Assembly (NCBI RefSeq): GCF_018595685.2 | Contig: NZ_CP092334.1 | Span: 648,001 to 712,000, forward strand | Length of the DNA: 64,000 nucleotides | DNA from: Flavihumibacter rivuli | Lineage (GTDB): Bacteria > Bacteroidota > Bacteroidia > Chitinophagales > Chitinophagaceae | Reading direction: 5' to 3' | Shown: piece after piece, positions 22,561-31,906 of the stretch | Layout: every line of letters starts with the position of its first letter | Numbering within the stretch: the stretch's first letter is position 1 | Made by a program: the position numbers and the translations under genes | The notes under the pieces: generated by a model | Database searches by the model: none | What the model saw: the letters and a program-made list of their open reading frames with translations, nothing else | What the model was told of the DNA's origin: nothing

Positions 22561-24915
22561 TCACTCATTTCGTAAGGTCTTCACCGGGTTGCTCAGTGCT
22601 GCCCGCCAGGCATTGAGGCTAACGGTCAGGATGGCTATGCATGCGATCAATAGTCCTACCAGTCCAAACAGGCCGATATGGATGTTCACGCGGTAGGCAT
22701 AATTGGCCAGCCATTCATGCATCAGCCACCAGGCTGCCGGGATCGCTACCAGGAAGGCAATGCCCACCAGTATGATGAAGTCCTTTGACATCAATACCAG
22801 CAAATGGCCAACGGATGCGCCCAATACCTTGCGGATGCCGATCTCCCTGGTGCGCCTTTCAATGGTGGAAGCCACCAGTCCAAACAAACCTAGACAGCAG
22901 ATAAAGATGGCCAGCCCCGAAAAAGCCAATGCCAGTTTGCCTACCAGCTGCTCATTGTCGAATTTCTCCTGGAAGGCTTCGTCAACGAACTGGTATTGGA
23001 AGGGAGTGGCCGGACTGAGTTGCTTATAGGTTTGTTCGATTTGGGCAATGGCCTTGCGTACATCTGCATGCTCAGCAAGGCGGATCGTTGTCATATTGGA
23101 CCACTTTTCTTCATAATTGATCAGGATCGGCGTAGGTGCTTCATAAGGGGAAAGCATCACCATGTTATCGATGACCCCCACTACGCGCCTGTCCCTGCCT
23201 GCCCATTTGATATCCTGCCCAACAGGGTTCTTCAATCCCAACAGTTTCACGGCCTCCTTATTCAGGAGCACGGAATTGGTATCACCCACCTGGAAATCCC
23301 TGCCTTCAATCATCCTGGCCTGGACGGTCCCGGAAAAATTGGCGTCGGCAAAGAAAAATCCCAGTACCGGATTATTGTTGACCGGACCTTTAACACTCAC
23401 CCCTGATGTATAACCGAAGATATCTGTCAGGGGATTGGAAGAACGGCTGATGGAGGCTACCAGGCCCGATTGCATCAACTCATTCCGGAAGGCCGTATAG
23501 TTCTGGTTCAGTTGTTCAGAGGAGTGGACCATCACCAGGTTGTCCTGCTTGTAGCCGAGGTCGCGTTGCTGCACAAACTGGATCTGCCGGTACACGATGA
23601 TGGTGGCAGAGATCAGGACAATGGAAACGATGAACTGCCCGGTCACCAACAGCTTCCTGGGAAGGGATGCGCCCTTGCCGCCTGCATAAGTGCCTTTCAG
23701 CACTTTTACCGGTTGGAAGGCGGAGAGGAAGAAGGCTGGATAGCTTCCTGCTACAAGGCCTGTTCCTATTATGATGGCTATGATCACCAGCCACAAATTG
23801 GCATGGTGATAAGGAATGCTGATCTCAGTCTTCAGCAGGGCATTGAATCCGGGTAATACCAGGTAGAAGAGTACTACTGCCAGCAGGAAGGCGATAAAGG
23901 CCACCAGGATGGATTCAGCGAGGAACTGGAAAAGCAACTGCGCTTTCTCTGAGCCCAGGGTCTTCCGGATGCCTACTTCCTTGGCCCTTTTCTCCGACCG
24001 GGAGGTGGAAAGGTTCATGAAATTGATACAGGCGATCACCAATATGATGATGGCGATCCAGGTAAAGAGCTTCACATAAGCGATGCGTCCCCCCGTATTC
24101 TTTCCTCCCTTGAATTCTTCATATAGTCTCCACTTGGCCATGGGATGTAGGGTAATGCTTCCCCTGGTGGTAGGATTGGGATCTTTTACCCTCGACCTGA
24201 TCAAATTCATGATGGAGCTTTCCAGTTTTTGGGGTTGGGCTCCGGCCTTGGTTTTCACATATACGGCCAGGTTGCAGTTGATCCAGTCATTGGCAGCTTG
24301 CTGGAAAAAGGGGGAACTACTATTTACGGGTTCCAGCACGTCAAACTGGATGCTGGAGGTCTTTGGCAGATCCCTGATCACGGCACTGACCGTGGTGTTC
24401 CGTTTATTGTTGACCATTACCTGTTTGCCCAGGATATTGGTAGAGCCAAACAATGCCCTGGCAGTACTTTCGGTCAGGATGAGCCCATCGGTTTGACTGA
24501 AGCCTGTTGCATTGCCTTCAATGAACTGGTGGGTGAAGAGTTTGAAATAGTCCGGTGTAGCCTGCACCACCGTTTTCTTCAGCATGATATCGCCATTGGT
24601 GTACAGCGCCTGCTCGGGGAAGGTCAGTGCCGTAGCGGCTTCAATTTCGGGGATATTGTCCTTGATGGCCCCGGCCAGCGGGTACATCATATCGGGACCG
24701 GTATTGATCTCGCCATTGAAATCGCGGTGCGAAAAGATGTGGTAGATGTTCTGGTAGTGTTCATTGTGCTTGTCCCAGGACCTTTCCTGGTACACCCATA
24801 ACAGGATCAACATCGTGCAACACATGCCAATGGCCAGTCCTGCGATATTGAGGAGGGAGAACGCTTTGTTCTTGCGTAGACTGCGCCAGGCCAGCTTGAA
24901 ATAATTAAGGATCAT
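22561..24915 (-). CDS. FtsX/MacB-type ABC transporter permease
   Basis: This 784-residue protein has the duplicated FtsX plan. A membrane anchor at about residues 20-40 leads to a large periplasmic MacB_PCD domain and three helices (about 280-400). A second MacB_PCD domain and three more helices (about 665-775) follow. Both FtsX units contain the typical motif RTREIGIRKVLGAS or RAKEVGIRKTLGSE. The family works with a separate ATPase in mechanotransmission or export; no ATPase gene is nearby. The start ATG at 24915 (MILNYFKLAWR) is preferred over 24957 because it begins at the usual amphipathic helix. Confidence 0.9.
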   Translation of the reverse strand: MILNYFKLAWRSLRKNKAFSLLNIAGLAIGMCCTMLILLWVYQERSWDKHNEHYQNIYHIFSHRDFNGEINTGPDMMYPLAGAIKDNIPEIEAATALTFPEQALYTNGDIMLKKTVVQATPDYFKLFTHQFIEGNATGFSQTDGLILTESTARALFGSTNILGKQVMVNNKRNTTVSAVIRDLPKTSSIQFDVLEPVNSSSPFFQQAANDWINCNLAVYVKTKAGAQPQKLESSIMNLIRSRVKDPNPTTRGSITLHPMAKWRLYEEFKGGKNTGGRIAYVKLFTWIAIIILVIACINFMNLSTSRSEKRAKEVGIRKTLGSEKAQLLFQFLAESILVAFIAFLLAVVLFYLVLPGFNALLKTEISIPYHHANLWLVIIAIIIGTGLVAGSYPAFFLSAFQPVKVLKGTYAGGKGASLPRKLLVTGQFIVSIVLISATIIVYRQIQFVQQRDLGYKQDNLVMVHSSEQLNQNYTAFRNELMQSGLVASISRSSNPLTDIFGYTSGVSVKGPVNNNPVLGFFFADANFSGTVQARMIEGRDFQVGDTNSVLLNKEAVKLLGLKNPVGQDIKWAGRDRRVVGVIDNMVMLSPYEAPTPILINYEEKWSNMTTIRLAEHADVRKAIAQIEQTYKQLSPATPFQYQFVDEAFQEKFDNEQLVGKLALAFSGLAIFICCLGLFGLVASTIERRTREIGIRKVLGASVGHLLVLMSKDFIILVGIAFLVAIPAAWWLMHEWLANYAYRVNIHIGLFGLVGLLIACIAILTVSLNAWRAALSNPVKTLRNE

Positions 24916-25245
24916 AGGTATAATGTTATTGCTTGCAAATGGCAGATGGTTTGCCATTTTCCCAAGCAGAATGATGCCAGTTTTTTAATTGCCTGAAAAT
25001 CTTTGAGTTATGAATTTTTAATAGGGGAGGGACTGTCCGCTTTTGGTACAGTTAGCGTTCGAATTTAAAACAGGATAATTTGGTAGGTTTACCCGCCGAA
25101 GCGAAGCGAAGGCGGGCGAACTTTGCGTTACATTCCTATCCCCCCAACTACCTTGAGCTGTATGCCTTTTCCAGCACCCTCCATAACTCCCGATTTTTTC
25201 GTAACTTATAACTGCTCTTTATTTCTTCACCCATAATCTAGGCAT
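24916..25245. other. Intergenic region with a short hairpin
   Basis: 330 bp between the permease and the DoxX gene, which are divergent, so promoters for both are expected here. The only clear structure is the palindrome CCCGCCGAAGCG/CGAAGGCGGG near 25090-25115. It is followed by CTTTGCGTTAC and is related to the repeat family listed elsewhere. No gene is seen. Confidence 0.5.
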
Positions 25246-25686
25246 ATGAACCTCCTTCAACGCATTGAACATTGGGGTGATATGCACCATCCACGGTGGA
25301 TGGACATTGTACGCATTGCCCTGGGCATTTTCCTCTGTATCCGCGGGCTGCAGTTCCCGGCCAATATGAGTGATATGATGGCGGATGTGAATGCCAACCT
25401 TCCCATGCCTTCCTTCGCATTAGTGGTGCTGGGTCACTACATTTTCCTTGCCCACCTGATGGGTGGTATCCTGCTGATCCTGGGGGCTTACACCCGTATC
25501 GCCTGCCTGATCCAGATCCCCATCCTGTTGGGTGCGCTATTTTTCGTGAATAGCGGCCAGGAATTGTTCCGGCCTTTCCCCGCCTGGTTTGTACAGGTGC
25601 TCGTCTTGGGATTGCTGGTCTATTTCCTGGTAGCCGGTGATGGACCCTGGTCCATGAAAGAACCCGACCGCCGAACCGGGGCCTGA
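25246..25686 (+). CDS. DoxX-family membrane protein
   Basis: This 146-residue protein has four predicted helices (regions about 20-40, 58-80, 84-105 and 108-128). It shows the DoxX plan, including RIALGIFLCIRG at the first helix and LMGGILLILGAYTRIACL in the middle. DoxX proteins are small quinone/redox-related membrane proteins of varied partners; the substrate is not known here. The gene is flanked by intergenic repeat sequences and stands alone. Confidence 0.82.
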   Translation: MNLLQRIEHWGDMHHPRWMDIVRIALGIFLCIRGLQFPANMSDMMADVNANLPMPSFALVVLGHYIFLAHLMGGILLILGAYTRIACLIQIPILLGALFFVNSGQELFRPFPAWFVQVLVLGLLVYFLVAGDGPWSMKEPDRRTGA

Positions 25687-26035
25687 AAAAAAACTTAGCG
25701 CCCTTCGCGGTCCTTTGCTTGCCGATGCCAAAGCTAAGGCAGGCAAAGCGTTACCTAACGAAAACTAAAATAATTTGGCACAGCCAAAGCGTTGCGCTCT
25801 TATAAAACCCCTCAAAGGCTCTGCTACCTTTGTGCCTTTGCGTACCGTCGCGTCTTTGCGTGAATCATACTAATTCCAAAAAAAAAACCGGGAACAACGT
25901 CCCCGGTCTTAGTGGCTGGTAAGCAAGCAGCAGTAAAAAGCAGTAAGCTTTGGTCATAAAGGGTTAAAATAGAGCCCTTTCAGGAATAAAAGACCAACCG
26001 GTTTTACGGAATGCTGCTTACACCAAAAATATTTT
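25687..26035. repeat. Intergenic repeat block with terminator
   Basis: About 350 bp between convergent genes with several members of the repeat family. CCCTTCGCGGTCCTTTGC is followed by the nested TTGCCGATGCCAAAG/CTAAGGCAGGCAA palindrome, and then CTTTGTGCCTTTGCG and GTCGCGTCTTTGCG. A separate minus-strand terminator lies at 25887-25907. No gene is seen. Confidence 0.7.
25887..25907 (-). terminator. Intrinsic terminator of the LuxE-like gene
   Basis: Stem ACCGGG/CCCGGT with an eight-base loop. Read on the minus strand it is followed by a run of nine T residues. It lies about 130 bases after the stop of the gene ending at 26036. Confidence 0.8.
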
Positions 26036-27037
26036 TTAGAGCACCATCAGGCTGCACCCCCTGATATCCGAATTGTCCAGGCGCCCCAGCACCTCGAAGC
26101 CGCCCCCGGGATAAAGTTTCCCCATATCATCGGTGGCAATGAAGGCACAGGAGTCGATATTCACCAGGTCGATCACATTGATCACCCCGTTCAGGCTCTT
26201 CCTGTCCCCCGGCGTGGCCGCCCATAGCCGGAAGGGATCGTCTTCTTCCCTTAATACCACCTTCATCCATGGCGGGCAATGGAAGATGCCATTATCCTGG
26301 GAATAGGCCTGCGACAACAACTCGGTCATCCCATATTCCGAATGGATCCGCGCCCCACGCAAGCCCGACTGCAGGATGGCATGCAGTTCCGGCCGGGTCA
26401 TTTCCTTCCGCCTTCCCTTCATGCCCCCGGTCTCCATGATCACCGTATGCTTCAGCGCCATGGGGAACTGCTCCGCAAAATCGAGCAGGGCAAAAGTGAC
26501 ACCCAGCAGGAGGGTGGGCTGTCCCGCCGCTTCCAGCCGCGAGAGGGTGTCATGCAATCTTTCATAATCATATAGGTAGAAGCCGCTATCGGCATGCCCC
26601 GAAGCCTTGATCAGGGCATCGGCCATCACCACCAGGGAGGAATGTTGCCTTTCAAGGTAGGCAGGTAAAAGGCCAATGATGCACCAGTCGGTGGGCTCGC
26701 CATAGAACAAACGGAAGCCCTCCATGAAGTTCTTTTGATAAAGTTCCAATGAGCGTACATAGTGCCGGCTGTTGATGGTCTGGGTGGTACCGCTGCTTTC
26801 GAACCAAGTCTCGGCCTCAAATGTTCCTGTTGTGATGGCATGGCTTTTGAAAAAGCGGATGGGCAGGAAGGGGATATCGGTGAGTTGGTGTACCTGTTCC
26901 GCAGGCCGGTGGATGGCCTTGCAATACTCCCGGTATACCTTGTTGTGTTGGTATTGGTAACGGAAAATAGCCAGTGCCAGCGGCTCAAAATCATCCGGCC
27001 CGGTTAGGAAAATTTTATGAATCAATTCGCTTCGCAT
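26036..27037 (-). CDS. LuxE-family acyl-protein synthetase-like protein
   Basis: This 333-residue protein resembles LuxE. The N-terminal FFKSHAITTGTFEAETWFESSGTT region (about residues 62-86) contains the nucleotide-binding ESSGTT signature of the acyl-adenylate superfamily. It is followed by METGGMKGRRKE and IHSEYGMTELLSQAY, the conserved core motif of that superfamily. LuxE activates fatty acids for a reductase, but Bacteroidota members stand alone and often sit in cell-envelope loci, so the substrate is uncertain. The gene is divergent from the lipoprotein gene at 27090. Confidence 0.85.
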   Translation of the reverse strand: MRSELIHKIFLTGPDDFEPLALAIFRYQYQHNKVYREYCKAIHRPAEQVHQLTDIPFLPIRFFKSHAITTGTFEAETWFESSGTTQTINSRHYVRSLELYQKNFMEGFRLFYGEPTDWCIIGLLPAYLERQHSSLVVMADALIKASGHADSGFYLYDYERLHDTLSRLEAAGQPTLLLGVTFALLDFAEQFPMALKHTVIMETGGMKGRRKEMTRPELHAILQSGLRGARIHSEYGMTELLSQAYSQDNGIFHCPPWMKVVLREEDDPFRLWAATPGDRKSLNGVINVIDLVNIDSCAFIATDDMGKLYPGGGFEVLGRLDNSDIRGCSLMVL

Positions 27038-27089
27038 GTTAGGTTAATCGCCGGCTTGTTGATAAATTCGTTCACAATATAGATCGCTT

Positions 27090-27545
27090 ATGCTCAGGAA
27101 ATTGGTACCCGTATTGGTCTTGTTCGCTATCACGACGAGTTGCAGCAAAGATAAATTCCAGACCACTCCGTCCATCTCCATCAAGGAAGAAACTAGTATT
27201 GTTCCGGTGGGGGGTACCCTTTTTGTGCGCATGGAATACACCGATAAGGAAGGGGATGTAAGCCGCGGCTCCCTGATCTATCTTCCTGAACTGCTCAATA
27301 CCCGCAGGCTGGCGCCCAATGTGCCGCCCTATGCACCCATCAATCTGCCGGTGCCTGATTTCCCGGACAATGATAAGGGGGAGATCGAACTCAACCTCGA
27401 TTGGGTGAATATCTACAAGGAGATCCAGGCCCGTCCCGGCCAGGACAAGAACGATACCATCCGCATTAAACTGGTGGTGATGGATCGGGAGAACAATACC
27501 AGCGATACCGCTGTTACCGGTACTATTGTCCTGCTGGGTCAATAG
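27090..27545 (+). CDS. Small lipoprotein
   Basis: This 151-residue lipoprotein (MLRKLVPVLVLFAITTSC, Cys at 18) has an immunoglobulin-like beta domain with VRMEYTDKEGDVSRG, ELNLDWVNIY and IRIKLVVMDRENNTSDTA. The last segment resembles Ca2+-binding loops of bacterial Ig domains. Function unknown. It is followed after nine bases by a UbiA-like gene, so the two are probably co-transcribed. Confidence 0.78.
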   Translation: MLRKLVPVLVLFAITTSCSKDKFQTTPSISIKEETSIVPVGGTLFVRMEYTDKEGDVSRGSLIYLPELLNTRRLAPNVPPYAPINLPVPDFPDNDKGEIELNLDWVNIYKEIQARPGQDKNDTIRIKLVVMDRENNTSDTAVTGTIVLLGQ

Positions 27546-27554
27546 GTTTACACC

Positions 27555-28388
27555 ATGAAGTCCTTCGTTGATTTCTTTCTCTTCAGTGCTTTGTTCATCG
27601 CCTGTTGTGCGGTTGCCTTATGCATGGAAACCAATCTCCTGCTGGGCTTGCCAACCAACCATTGGTCGGTCTATGCCTTTGTGTTCGGCGCCACCCTGGT
27701 ACAATACAACCTCCATTATTTCTTCAAGCCCGATAAGCCCATCATCACCGAGCGGGCCAGGTGGACCGCTGCCAATCGCAACAACCAAGTCCGGATGCTG
27801 GCCATCGGGGGACTTATGGTCCTGGTAAGTTTGTGGTGGCTGCAACCGCGGCATTTCCTGGTGATGGTGGTACTCGCCATCCTGGCAGCACTCTATTCTT
27901 TTCCCTTACTACCGTTCAGGCGCAAACGCTTAAAGGAATATGGCGGCCTGAAGATCATCCTGCTTTCCCTCGAATGGACCCTGGTCACGGTCTGGTTCCC
28001 GGTGGACCAAACGGGACTCGACCCGGCTGATTTCTGGCTGGTGATGGTCCGTCGTTTCATTTTTATGTGGGTGCTCTGCCTGGCCTTTGATATCCGCGAC
28101 CGGGAAGTGGATGCACTGGATGGCATCCGGACCCTGCCCGTAAGATGGGGGGTAGGGCGTGCTTACCTGTTTACGGATATCGCATTAGGGTTCTTTGTGC
28201 TATTATCGGCATGGCAGCTCGCCCGCACCGGTGCCTTCGCCTTCTTCCATGCCATGCTGCTCTCCGCCTTGTGTACCCGTATCGTCATCCAGGCCACCAA
28301 AAGAATGAACAACGACTACCTCTACCTGGCAGGGGTGGACGGAATGATGCTGTTGCAGGCCTTGCTGGTGGTCATCGGAACCATCTAG
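27555..28388 (+). CDS. UbiA-like prenyltransferase-family membrane protein
   Basis: This 277-residue protein has about eight hydrophobic segments. The second Asp-rich motif of the UbiA superfamily is visible as FDIRDREVDALDGIRTLPVRWG (about residues 180-201). The first motif is altered: NLHYFFKPDKP lacks the usual NDxxD. It may therefore be a related membrane enzyme without standard prenyl-transfer activity. Small Bacteroidota proteins of this kind are common. Its substrate is not known. Confidence 0.75.
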   Translation: MKSFVDFFLFSALFIACCAVALCMETNLLLGLPTNHWSVYAFVFGATLVQYNLHYFFKPDKPIITERARWTAANRNNQVRMLAIGGLMVLVSLWWLQPRHFLVMVVLAILAALYSFPLLPFRRKRLKEYGGLKIILLSLEWTLVTVWFPVDQTGLDPADFWLVMVRRFIFMWVLCLAFDIRDREVDALDGIRTLPVRWGVGRAYLFTDIALGFFVLLSAWQLARTGAFAFFHAMLLSALCTRIVIQATKRMNNDYLYLAGVDGMMLLQALLVVIGTI

Positions 28389-28392
28389 TCTT

Positions 28393-28400
28393 TATCTTTG
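28393..28400 (+). promoter_or_regulatory. Bacteroidota-type -7 element (TATCTTTG)
   Basis: Matches the TAnnTTTG consensus of the Bacteroidota housekeeping sigma factor. It lies 19 bases before the start of the M42 peptidase gene at 28419 and just after the UbiA-like gene stops. A clear -33 TTTG is not seen. Confidence 0.65.
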
Positions 28401-28418
28401 ACCGCTAAATGATCAGCT

Positions 28419-29534
28419 ATGGCCAAGAGTAAAGCTGCCCGTAAGGCAGAAAGCATATTGAATGAGAGATCACACCAGTTCCTCCGTAACTACCTGAATA
28501 CCCCTTCTCCTGTAGGCTTTGAAACCGCCGGCCAGCGCATCTGGCTGGATTACCTGAAGCCTTATGTGGACACGCATTTTGTAGATCCCTACGGAACCGT
28601 TGTAGGCGTGGTGAACCCCGATGCCCCTTTCAAGGTGGTGATCGAGGCGCACGCCGATGAGATCAGCTGGTTCGTGAACTATATTACCCCGGAAGGATTG
28701 CTCTACCTCAAGCGCAATGGCGGGGTGGACCACCAGATCGCCCCTTCGCAAAGGGTATTCGTGCATGGTAAGAAAGGACCCGTGAAGGCCGTCTTCGGCT
28801 GGCCGGCCATCCATACCCGCCTGGGTAATGCCGACCAGAAAGAGCCAGTGGCCAAGGTGGAGAACCTTTTCCTCGACTGCGGTGCCCGGAGCAAGAAAGA
28901 AGTGGAAGACCTCGGCATCCATGTAGGGGCAGTGGTGACCTACCAGGATGGGTTCGATGAACTGGCGAATGATTATTATATCGCCCGCGCCTTCGATAAC
29001 CGTATCGGTGGCTTCATGATCGCGGAAGTGGCAAGGTTGCTGAAAGAGAACAAGAAGAAACTGCCCTATGGTTTGTACGTGGTGAATGCAGTTCAGGAAG
29101 AGATCGGCCTTCGCGGCGCTGAAATGATCGCCCGCCGGATCAAGCCCAATATCGCCATCATCACCGACGTGACCCATGATACCTCCACGCCCATGATCAG
29201 CAAGATCATTGAAGGCGATGTGGTTTGCGGCAAGGGTCCTTCACCCACCTATGGACCTGCCGTGCATAATAAATTGTTGTCGCTGGTGCAGGAGGTGGCG
29301 GAAAAGTCCGGTATCCCGCTGCAGATGCGCACCGTAAGCAGGAGTACCGGTACCGATACCGATTCCTTTGCCTATGCCAATGATGGTTGCCCATCTGTGC
29401 TGATCTCCATCCCGCTGCGGTACATGCACACCACCGTGGAAATGCTGCACAAGAGCGATATCGAGAACACCATCAAGCTCATGTATGAGACCTTGCTGAC
29501 GCTCAGTCCCAAGACCAACCTCAGCTACCTGTAA
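28419..29534 (+). CDS. M42-family metallopeptidase
   Basis: This 371-residue cytosolic zinc aminopeptidase belongs to the M42 (glutamyl aminopeptidase/PepA-deblocking) family. Visible signatures are IEAHADEISW (about residues 75-84, metal His and Asp), ARAFDNRIGG, VQEEIGLRGAE (catalytic and metal Glu pair near 228-229) and ITDVTHDT. These enzymes form tetrahedral dodecamers and remove N-terminal residues from peptides. The N-terminal AKSKAARKA is an unusual basic tail. A TAnnTTTG promoter element stands just upstream. Confidence 0.92.
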   Translation: MAKSKAARKAESILNERSHQFLRNYLNTPSPVGFETAGQRIWLDYLKPYVDTHFVDPYGTVVGVVNPDAPFKVVIEAHADEISWFVNYITPEGLLYLKRNGGVDHQIAPSQRVFVHGKKGPVKAVFGWPAIHTRLGNADQKEPVAKVENLFLDCGARSKKEVEDLGIHVGAVVTYQDGFDELANDYYIARAFDNRIGGFMIAEVARLLKENKKKLPYGLYVVNAVQEEIGLRGAEMIARRIKPNIAIITDVTHDTSTPMISKIIEGDVVCGKGPSPTYGPAVHNKLLSLVQEVAEKSGIPLQMRTVSRSTGTDTDSFAYANDGCPSVLISIPLRYMHTTVEMLHKSDIENTIKLMYETLLTLSPKTNLSYL

Positions 29535-29603
29535 TTGCGGTTATAGGTGACTGTTAGAACGAAAAAATTATTTACATCATTACTGAATAGAAAATACAAC
29601 CCA

Positions 29604-30575
29604 ATGATCCGAAACGACTGGACCAAGGAAGAGATCAGAGAAATCTACAATACCCCGTTGCTCGAGTTGATCTACCGCGCAGCGACCATCCACCGCGAGT
29701 ACCAGGATACGGCAGAGGTGCAGGTATGTACACTGCTGTCCATCAAGACCGGTGGTTGTCCCGAAGACTGTGCCTATTGCCCACAGGCGGCCCGCTATAA
29801 CACAGGGGTGGATGTACATGCCCTGATGAAGACCGATGAGGTGCTGGACTATGCCCGCAAGGCGAAGGAAGCCGGTAGTACCCGTTTCTGCATGGGTGCG
29901 GCCTGGAGGGAAGTGCGCGATAACCGCGACTTCGACCGTGTGCTGGATATGGTGAAGGGTGTGAATGAACTGGGCATGGAAGTGTGCTGTACCATGGGCA
30001 TGCTCACCGAAGAGCAGGCTAAGAAACTGCATGATGCTGGTCTCTATGCCTATAACCACAACCTCGATACGTCAGAAGAACATTATGCCGATATCATCAC
30101 CACACGTACGTATGATGATCGCCTGAAAACGCTTAACAACGTTCGCAAAGCGGGTATCAGCGTTTGCAGCGGTGGTATCATTGGCCTGGGGGAAACGCAT
30201 GAAGACAGGATCGGTATGCTGCATACCCTGTCCACCCTGCCCCAGCATCCGGAATCCGTTCCCATCAACGCACTGGTACCGGTGCAGGGCACTCCCTTGC
30301 AGCACAACAACAAAGTGGATGTATGGGATATGGTGCGCATGATCGCGACAGCACGTATCCTGATGCCTGGCACCATGGTGCGCCTCAGTGCCGGCCGCAA
30401 CGACATGAGCCTCGCCGAACAGGCGCTCTGCTTCATGGCTGGTGCCAACTCCATCTTTGCAGGTGATAAACTGCTGACCACGCCCAACCCATCCTTCGAT
30501 GACGATAACATGATGTTCCAGTTACTCGGACTCAAACCAAGGGAAGCCTTCAAGGAAGCCGCGCATTGTCATTAG
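29604..30575 (+). CDS. bioB: Biotin synthase
   Basis: This 323-residue radical-SAM enzyme inserts sulfur into dethiobiotin, the last step of biotin synthesis. The [4Fe-4S] motif CPEDCAYC sits at about residues 52-59. The cluster-ligand and substrate motifs [31 protein letters not shown] and RLSAGRNDM are also present. The start at 29604 ([10 protein letters not shown]) fits the family; an earlier GTG would add 19 unrelated residues. No other bio gene is adjacent. Confidence 0.95.
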   Translation: MIRNDWTKEEIREIYNTPLLELIYRAATIHREYQDTAEVQVCTLLSIKTGGCPEDCAYCPQAARYNTGVDVHALMKTDEVLDYARKAKEAGSTRFCMGAAWREVRDNRDFDRVLDMVKGVNELGMEVCCTMGMLTEEQAKKLHDAGLYAYNHNLDTSEEHYADIITTRTYDDRLKTLNNVRKAGISVCSGGIIGLGETHEDRIGMLHTLSTLPQHPESVPINALVPVQGTPLQHNNKVDVWDMVRMIATARILMPGTMVRLSAGRNDMSLAEQALCFMAGANSIFAGDKLLTTPNPSFDDDNMMFQLLGLKPREAFKEAAHCH

Positions 30576-30577
30576 TG

Positions 30578-30668
30578 ATATCCTTTGCGTTCTCTGCGGT
30601 TCTTTGCGGACTTTGCGTTACAAAAACTAATGCAAAGTCCGCGAAGAAACGCAATGTGCGCAAAGTTA
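30578..30668. repeat. Palindromic intergenic repeat between bioB and porQ
   Basis: CTTTGCGGACTTTGCGTTAC followed by its inverse GCAAAGTCCGCGAAG forms a hairpin of about 15 base pairs around ACAAAAACTAAT, extended by TTTGCGTTC and GCAATGTGCGCAAAG. It fills the space between two convergent genes, so it may end transcription from both sides. Confidence 0.8.
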
Positions 30669-31685
30669 CTTCTCGAAACTCACCACCACCCCAAACTGGT
30701 TATACCCCTTCCCGCCCTGGTAATTCGCATGGCTGTACCGGATACTCCACCGGGGTTGCAGGAAAGCCGCCCCATAACTGAACCCCGTTAGCCCATTGGC
30801 GCCATTGGGAATGTTCAGCTCCCTTCTCCTTAAATGATTGTAACCGGCACTCAACTCCAGCTTATCCCCGATGAAGAACTGGGTGGCAAACACAAAATGT
30901 TGCAAGGCCTTTTCAAAGCCATTATCCGGTGGACTAACCCCCACCTCTGCATTGAAGGTGGTGTCGTTGTAATTCAAGATCAACCGGTGTAAGTGATGTG
31001 CCGTAACTGAAAATTGGATCGGTGCCTTGGCCAGTCTTTTCGTGACACCCAACTGCAGGTCAAATGGCAGGTTGTCCTTGGCCGTTCCCTCATAGGCCTT
31101 TAACTGGAAGCCCATATTCTTGGCCACCAGTCCCACCTGCAGCAAGCGGCTGCTATCATAATAGTTCACCCCAAAATCCATGGCCAGTGCACTGGAGCGG
31201 TACAGGCCGTAATCCGACTGGATGAACTTGATGCCCATCCCATAATGCCATCGTTCCAGGTATTGCCTGGAGGCATTCACCTGCACCACGAAATCCCTGG
31301 GCTTGAAACTACCCTGGATATTCCCCGCAGCATCCGTTTGGGTGATATTGCCGTAATTAAAATACTGGATATGCCCGGAAAAACTGGTCTGGATCGACTC
31401 CTGGTGGTAAGCACCGGCAAGATGGTATTGCTGTACCTGCGACTGGATCCCGGAAAATACGGCCTGCATTTGTCCATGCATTTCCTTTCGCACCAGGGCA
31501 GGGTTTTGGAAGCCCATACCACTTTCGCGGCCGATGACGGAGATATTCTCCCCGCCGAGGGCGGTCACCAATGGGGTAGCCGGGAAACGCAGGAAATTGT
31601 AAACAGTAGAACCGCCAAGTGTTTGGGCGCCGGCCATTCCCGTCATTACGAGGCCCAATGCCAGCAACAAAACTTTCCTTGCCAT
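30666..31685 (-). CDS. porQ: Type IX secretion system protein PorQ
   Basis: This 339-residue outer-membrane protein has a signal peptide (MARKVLLLALGLVMTGMAGAQ). The conserved PorQ opening GGSTVYNFLRFPATPLVTALGG, rich in GG and Pro, follows, and then a beta-barrel with an aromatic-type end (FGVVVSFEK). PorQ is an accessory of the Bacteroidota type IX secretion system. It is usually encoded apart from the other por genes, as here. The start at 31685 is preferred; an upstream ATG at 31706 adds seven residues. Confidence 0.85.
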   Translation of the reverse strand: MARKVLLLALGLVMTGMAGAQTLGGSTVYNFLRFPATPLVTALGGENISVIGRESGMGFQNPALVRKEMHGQMQAVFSGIQSQVQQYHLAGAYHQESIQTSFSGHIQYFNYGNITQTDAAGNIQGSFKPRDFVVQVNASRQYLERWHYGMGIKFIQSDYGLYRSSALAMDFGVNYYDSSRLLQVGLVAKNMGFQLKAYEGTAKDNLPFDLQLGVTKRLAKAPIQFSVTAHHLHRLILNYNDTTFNAEVGVSPPDNGFEKALQHFVFATQFFIGDKLELSAGYNHLRRRELNIPNGANGLTGFSYGAAFLQPRWSIRYSHANYQGGKGYNQFGVVVSFEK

Positions 31686-31774
31686 TCTTGAAAATTGGAT
31701 ACCCATCGGGCGTTAAGATAGGAACAAATCATGCATCCGGTGATCCTGTGCACCAGGAAGGGGAGAAAAAAGAA

Positions 31775-31796
31775 ATCCCCCATTGAAATGGGGGAT
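31775..31796 (-). terminator. Intrinsic terminator downstream of lon
   Basis: The palindrome ATCCCCCATT/AATGGGGGAT is followed on the minus strand by TTCTTTTTTC. It lies about 110 bases after the end of lon, which reads toward it. Confidence 0.7.
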
Positions 31797-31906
31797 CATT
31801 AACCCTTAAAACAACCAACATGAAAAATTTCAATATATACTAACGCAAGTTGCTTTGTTTTGTTTAAAAAAAATGCTACCAAAACGTCACAATATATAGC
31901 CAAAAG

